Shown in pieces: positions 61,712 through 64,000 of a stretch of DNA of 64,000 bases. Numbering within the stretch: the stretch's first letter is position 1; each line of letters begins with the position of its first letter. Location: positions 6,014,001 through 6,078,000 of the forward strand of contig JAWPMV010000001.1 in assembly GCA_033391075.1 (NCBI GenBank), written 5' to 3'. The notes beneath the pieces are model-generated. The model searched no databases. It was given only the letters and a program-made list of their open reading frames with translations, and had not been told where the DNA came from. This DNA comes from Bacteroidia bacterium (GTDB lineage Bacteria > Bacteroidota > Bacteroidia > J057). The position numbers were made by a program, and so were the translations under genes.

Positions 61712-61976
61712 GGGTATTGATCTTGTATTTTCAGAAATTTCTCCATAGACAAGCGAGTAAATTTTATCCCTCCTATCTATGAGAAAGCAGCCTCAGGGAG
61801 AAACGCGAGTCTTTTCTATTAAACAATTCATATTGACGCTGATTTCATTGCCTACTGAAAATTGTCTCTGAGCCGATAAACTTTCCTCATTTACTCTTCT
61901 AATTTTGGGACATAATATGGCTTTTGTAGTTATAGTTATAGTTAAACTTATTAACCCCAAAATCGAATAGATAGAT

Positions 61977-62591
61977 ATGGAGCAGCTAATTAGAGAGAAA
62001 GTGAGTCAGAGTATGAGTTATGAAGAGTACAGGACCTTGATGGGAAGTCTGGTAGCAGAAGGAAAAACCAGTGGTCCCAATCAGAGTGAGTCGATGGCGA
62101 ATTATACGAAGATGAATGAACATCGCATGAAGCGACTGGACAAAACTTTTAAGGTTTCAGAAGAGTTGGAGGAAATCGTTGCAACTTATGAGAAAGACTA
62201 TATCTGGCTGGTAATTACGGAAGCATGGTGCGGAGATGCAGCGCAAACTGTACCTATTCTTCAAAAAATTGCCGCAGCCAGCGATAAGGTAGATCTGAGA
62301 GTGGTACTAAGAGATGAGCATCCCGACTTGATGGAGAAATTCCTGACAGATGGAGCCAAGTCTATACCCAAGCTAATAATTGTAGATAAAGAAAGTATGC
62401 AAGTAGAGCAAGATTGGGGTCCCAGACCGGCACCTGCCCAGGAGATGCTTATGGAATTTAAGGCCAATCCTGATCTTTCTTATAGTGAGTTTAGTCTCAG
62501 CTTGCAAAAATGGTATAACCAGGATAAGGGAGAGACAACTCAAAATGAATTGATCCAGACCTTGAAGTCTCCGGCTCAATTGTATATCTAG
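61977..62591 (+). CDS. Thioredoxin-family protein with WCGD active site
   Basis: 204 residues, no signal peptide. The thioredoxin fold is recognisable in IWLVITEAWCGDAAQTVPILQKIA (~75-98), VDLRVVLRDEHPDLMEKFL and SIPKLIIVDKES (cis-Pro loop). The usual CxxC is reduced to a single cysteine (WCGDA), so it cannot do classical two-Cys disulfide exchange. The first 60 residues are helical. A cytoplasmic monothiol role is possible. It is divergent from the TonB-dependent receptor gene; 56 nt separate its stop from the TonB-like gene downstream. Confidence 0.83.
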   Translation: MEQLIREKVSQSMSYEEYRTLMGSLVAEGKTSGPNQSESMANYTKMNEHRMKRLDKTFKVSEELEEIVATYEKDYIWLVITEAWCGDAAQTVPILQKIAAASDKVDLRVVLRDEHPDLMEKFLTDGAKSIPKLIIVDKESMQVEQDWGPRPAPAQEMLMEFKANPDLSYSEFSLSLQKWYNQDKGETTQNELIQTLKSPAQLYI

Positions 62592-62647
62592 CACTTTTTT
62601 TGCTATTTGAGTAAAACAACCCTTATTTCTACATTCAATAAAAAAGA

Positions 62648-63502
62648 ATGTTTTCATCAGAATTAATCGCTCAGGAGCGTAAAAATATTCGAGTTAGTGC
62701 TGTATCTACAACCGCAATCATGGTCGTTCTGGCTTTGTTGTGTTTGATTTTCACGGCCTATCGAAATCGCGTCCCTCCTCCGGGCAAGAAATATGAAGTT
62801 TTGGGAGCGATTGACTTTGGAGATACGCGGGAAGGAAGCAAAAATGTAAACACCCGTGAACGTGCTGTACCAGATCCGGTAGAGAATCAGACTCCTAAGC
62901 CAACTCCTCCTCAACCAACTCCGCAACCTGTAGAGGCTGCTCCAACGCCTCCTCCCAGGGTTACCACTCCCAAGCCTACGCCTGTGGCAGTGCCCGATCC
63001 TCCGGTAAAAAAACCTGAGCCGGTCGAACAACCCAAAGTGGAGAAACCGCAGGAACCCAAGCCTACCCCTAAACCGACCAATACGCAGACCAAGCCTACA
63101 GAAAGTAAGCCTGCAGATAAACCTTCCACCAATACCAGTAGTAAACCTTCTGGTTCAAATGATGGTAGTGCAGATAGTGGAACCGGAAATAAGGGTACTC
63201 CTAATACCAATGTCCTGAATAATGATGGACTTTATTCTTTCGGTGAAGGCATAGGCGGATCAAATGGTAGAGGCATTCTTTCGATTCGTGATCCAGATTA
63301 TAAGTGCCAGGAAGAAGGTACGCTTACCTTCAAATTCCAGATTATGCCCAATGGTTCTGTAGGTCGTGTATACAGACCGATTTCAAACAAAAGATGTTTG
63401 GTTCAAATCGGGATGGCCGCTATCAGAAGCTGGAAGTTTACTTCCTCACCTGGATCTGGCACCTTGGAAACCAATGTTACCATCAAATTCAAATTGAATT
63501 AA
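62648..63502 (+). CDS. TonB-like energy transducer / periplasmic proline-rich protein
   Basis: 284 residues. Cytoplasmic N-tail of about 20 residues, one membrane span (~21-40, TAIMVVLALLCLIFTAY), then a long periplasmic Pro/Lys/Thr-rich linker (~75-165). A Ser/Gly-rich spacer and a C-terminal domain follow (YKCQEEGTLTFKFQIMPNGSVG, RCLVQIGMAAIRSWKF, ending in TNVTIKFKLN). The layout is TonB/AgmX-like; the C-terminal domain has two Cys that may pair. No exbB or exbD genes adjoin it. Followed by a bidirectional terminator. Confidence 0.8.
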   Translation: MFSSELIAQERKNIRVSAVSTTAIMVVLALLCLIFTAYRNRVPPPGKKYEVLGAIDFGDTREGSKNVNTRERAVPDPVENQTPKPTPPQPTPQPVEAAPTPPPRVTTPKPTPVAVPDPPVKKPEPVEQPKVEKPQEPKPTPKPTNTQTKPTESKPADKPSTNTSSKPSGSNDGSADSGTGNKGTPNTNVLNNDGLYSFGEGIGGSNGRGILSIRDPDYKCQEEGTLTFKFQIMPNGSVGRVYRPISNKRCLVQIGMAAIRSWKFTSSPGSGTLETNVTIKFKLN

Positions 63503-63516
63503 TCGATATTTTGAAT

Positions 63517-63553
63517 AAAGAAAAGGGGCTTGCAATGCAAGCCCCTTTTCTTT
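63517..63553. terminator. Bidirectional intrinsic terminator
   Basis: An 18-bp perfect stem, AAAGAAAAGGGGCTTGCA and its reverse complement around a single A, lying between two convergent genes. A-rich 5' and T-rich 3' flanks serve both strands. Confidence 0.93.
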
Positions 63554-63572
63554 AGGTATATTTTTCGCTGAT

Positions 63573-64000
63573 CTAATCTTTATTCAAACGATTGATCTCA
63601 TCTCTAAGTCTCGCGGCCGCTTCATAATCCTCACCTGCCAGGGCTTCATCCAGTTGCTTCTGCAATTGCTTGAGAGTTTTATTGCTGGACTTCTTTGGTT
63701 TAACAGGAATCTTATCCTCTTCTCCTTCTCCTCCTCCTTCTACTTCCTCCTCTTCAATCGGATCTGATTTTTCAACCTCCGCCAAAGAAAACTCGCTTTC
63801 CTCACCTGTTGCAAAGGTCTCTCCTTCTTCTCCACTTTCGTCAATAACAATTCCCGCTTCTGAAAGCACCGTCTCATAGGTATAGATAGGCACCTTAAAG
63901 CGTACGCCTATTGCAACGGCATCACTGGGTCGACTATCGATTTCATGAATTTCTCCATCCACCTCAAGAATCAATCTTGCATAAAAAATACCTTCATGAA
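63573..64000 (-). CDS. Bifunctional nuclease (BFN/DUF151) family protein with UvrB/UvrC motif, partial
   Basis: The 5' part lies beyond the window edge; 142 codons are visible and the frame is open to base 64000. It reads HEGIFYARLILEVDGE, then EIDSRPSDAVAIGVRFKVPIYTYETV, the conserved core of BFN domains. An acidic low-complexity linker (EEEEVEGGGEGEEDK) follows, then a C-terminal UVR motif (LKQLQKQLDEALAGEDYEAAARLRDEINRL), a short helical hairpin also found in UvrB/UvrC. BFN proteins have reported RNase/DNase activity; the UVR fusion is common in Bacteroidota. Convergent with the TonB-like gene. Confidence 0.9.
   Translation of the reverse strand, partial: HEGIFYARLILEVDGEIHEIDSRPSDAVAIGVRFKVPIYTYETVLSEAGIVIDESGEEGETFATGEESEFSLAEVEKSDPIEEEEVEGGGEGEEDKIPVKPKKSSNKTLKQLQKQLDEALAGEDYEAAARLRDEINRLNKD

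Noticed and set aside
61657-61976. Possible cobalamin riboswitch before the BtuB-like receptor
   Set aside because: No B12-box-like conserved sequence or typical paired arms seen; a short UTR after the predicted promoter leaves no room for a riboswitch.

Overview
The window looks like a chromosomal segment of a Bacteroidota bacterium, probably a free-living or marine Saprospiria/Cytophagia-type member; the class is inference. Supporting signs are two secreted proteins with type IX secretion (T9SS) C-terminal sorting domains, a TonB-dependent receptor, a Reg_prop/Y_Y_Y sensor kinase, OmpA-PD40 and VPS10/BNR-type secreted proteins, a tRNA gene without an encoded CCA end, and promoters of the Bacteroidota type (TTTG, about 20 nt, TAnnTTTG). 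No rRNA, insertion sequence, prophage or CRISPR array is visible.

Layout. 0.2-1.5 kb: an ECF sigma factor overlapping a membrane TPR protein that may be its regulator. 1.7-13.5 kb: mixed housekeeping and envelope genes (S9 peptidase, HAD phosphatase, orphan sensor kinase, GNAT, VTT membrane protein, PPOX-like protein, M50 protease, PseC-like aminotransferase, PqqB-like metallo-hydrolase). 13.7-17.1 kb: a 1136-residue protein with a CHAT-like domain that lacks its catalytic residues, a membrane span and TPRs. 17.2-24.3 kb: DUF2064 transferase, a YtpQ-like secreted protein, OmpA-PD40 protein, folD-queE, a K+ channel and tRNA-Ala. 24.4-33 kb: secreted and surface proteins, including a transglutaminase pair and a run of three secreted proteins with internal repeats. 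33-40.7 kb: thioredoxin-like lipoprotein plus DsbD-alpha protein, PhnZ-like HD protein, aminopeptidase P, a HAD protein, a cysteine desulfurase-like enzyme, an alpha/beta hydrolase and a membrane-anchored LytTR regulator. 40.8-50 kb: BNR-propeller protein, DUF2891 protein, two small membrane proteins, LysM lytic transglycosylase, O-methyltransferase and dnaN. 50.3-55.1 kb: a probable operon of an animal-type heme peroxidase, an unknown Gly-rich-tailed protein, a TPR histidine kinase and a LuxR/NarL response regulator. 55.3-64 kb: a possibly frameshifted small gene, a dipeptide epimerase-like enzyme, a secreted GH13 pullulanase, a TonB-dependent receptor, a thioredoxin-fold protein, a TonB-like protein and a partial bifunctional-nuclease gene.

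The most interesting material is: (1) the peroxidase/two-component locus with a recurring TTTCTACYGG sequence on both sides; (2) the degenerate CHAT-TPR protein; (3) several families of intergenic palindromic repeats. One family has a two-hairpin architecture with at least three well-formed copies, and another consists of GTGTTAG/CTAACAC inverted repeats with three copies. Neither family name is known to me.
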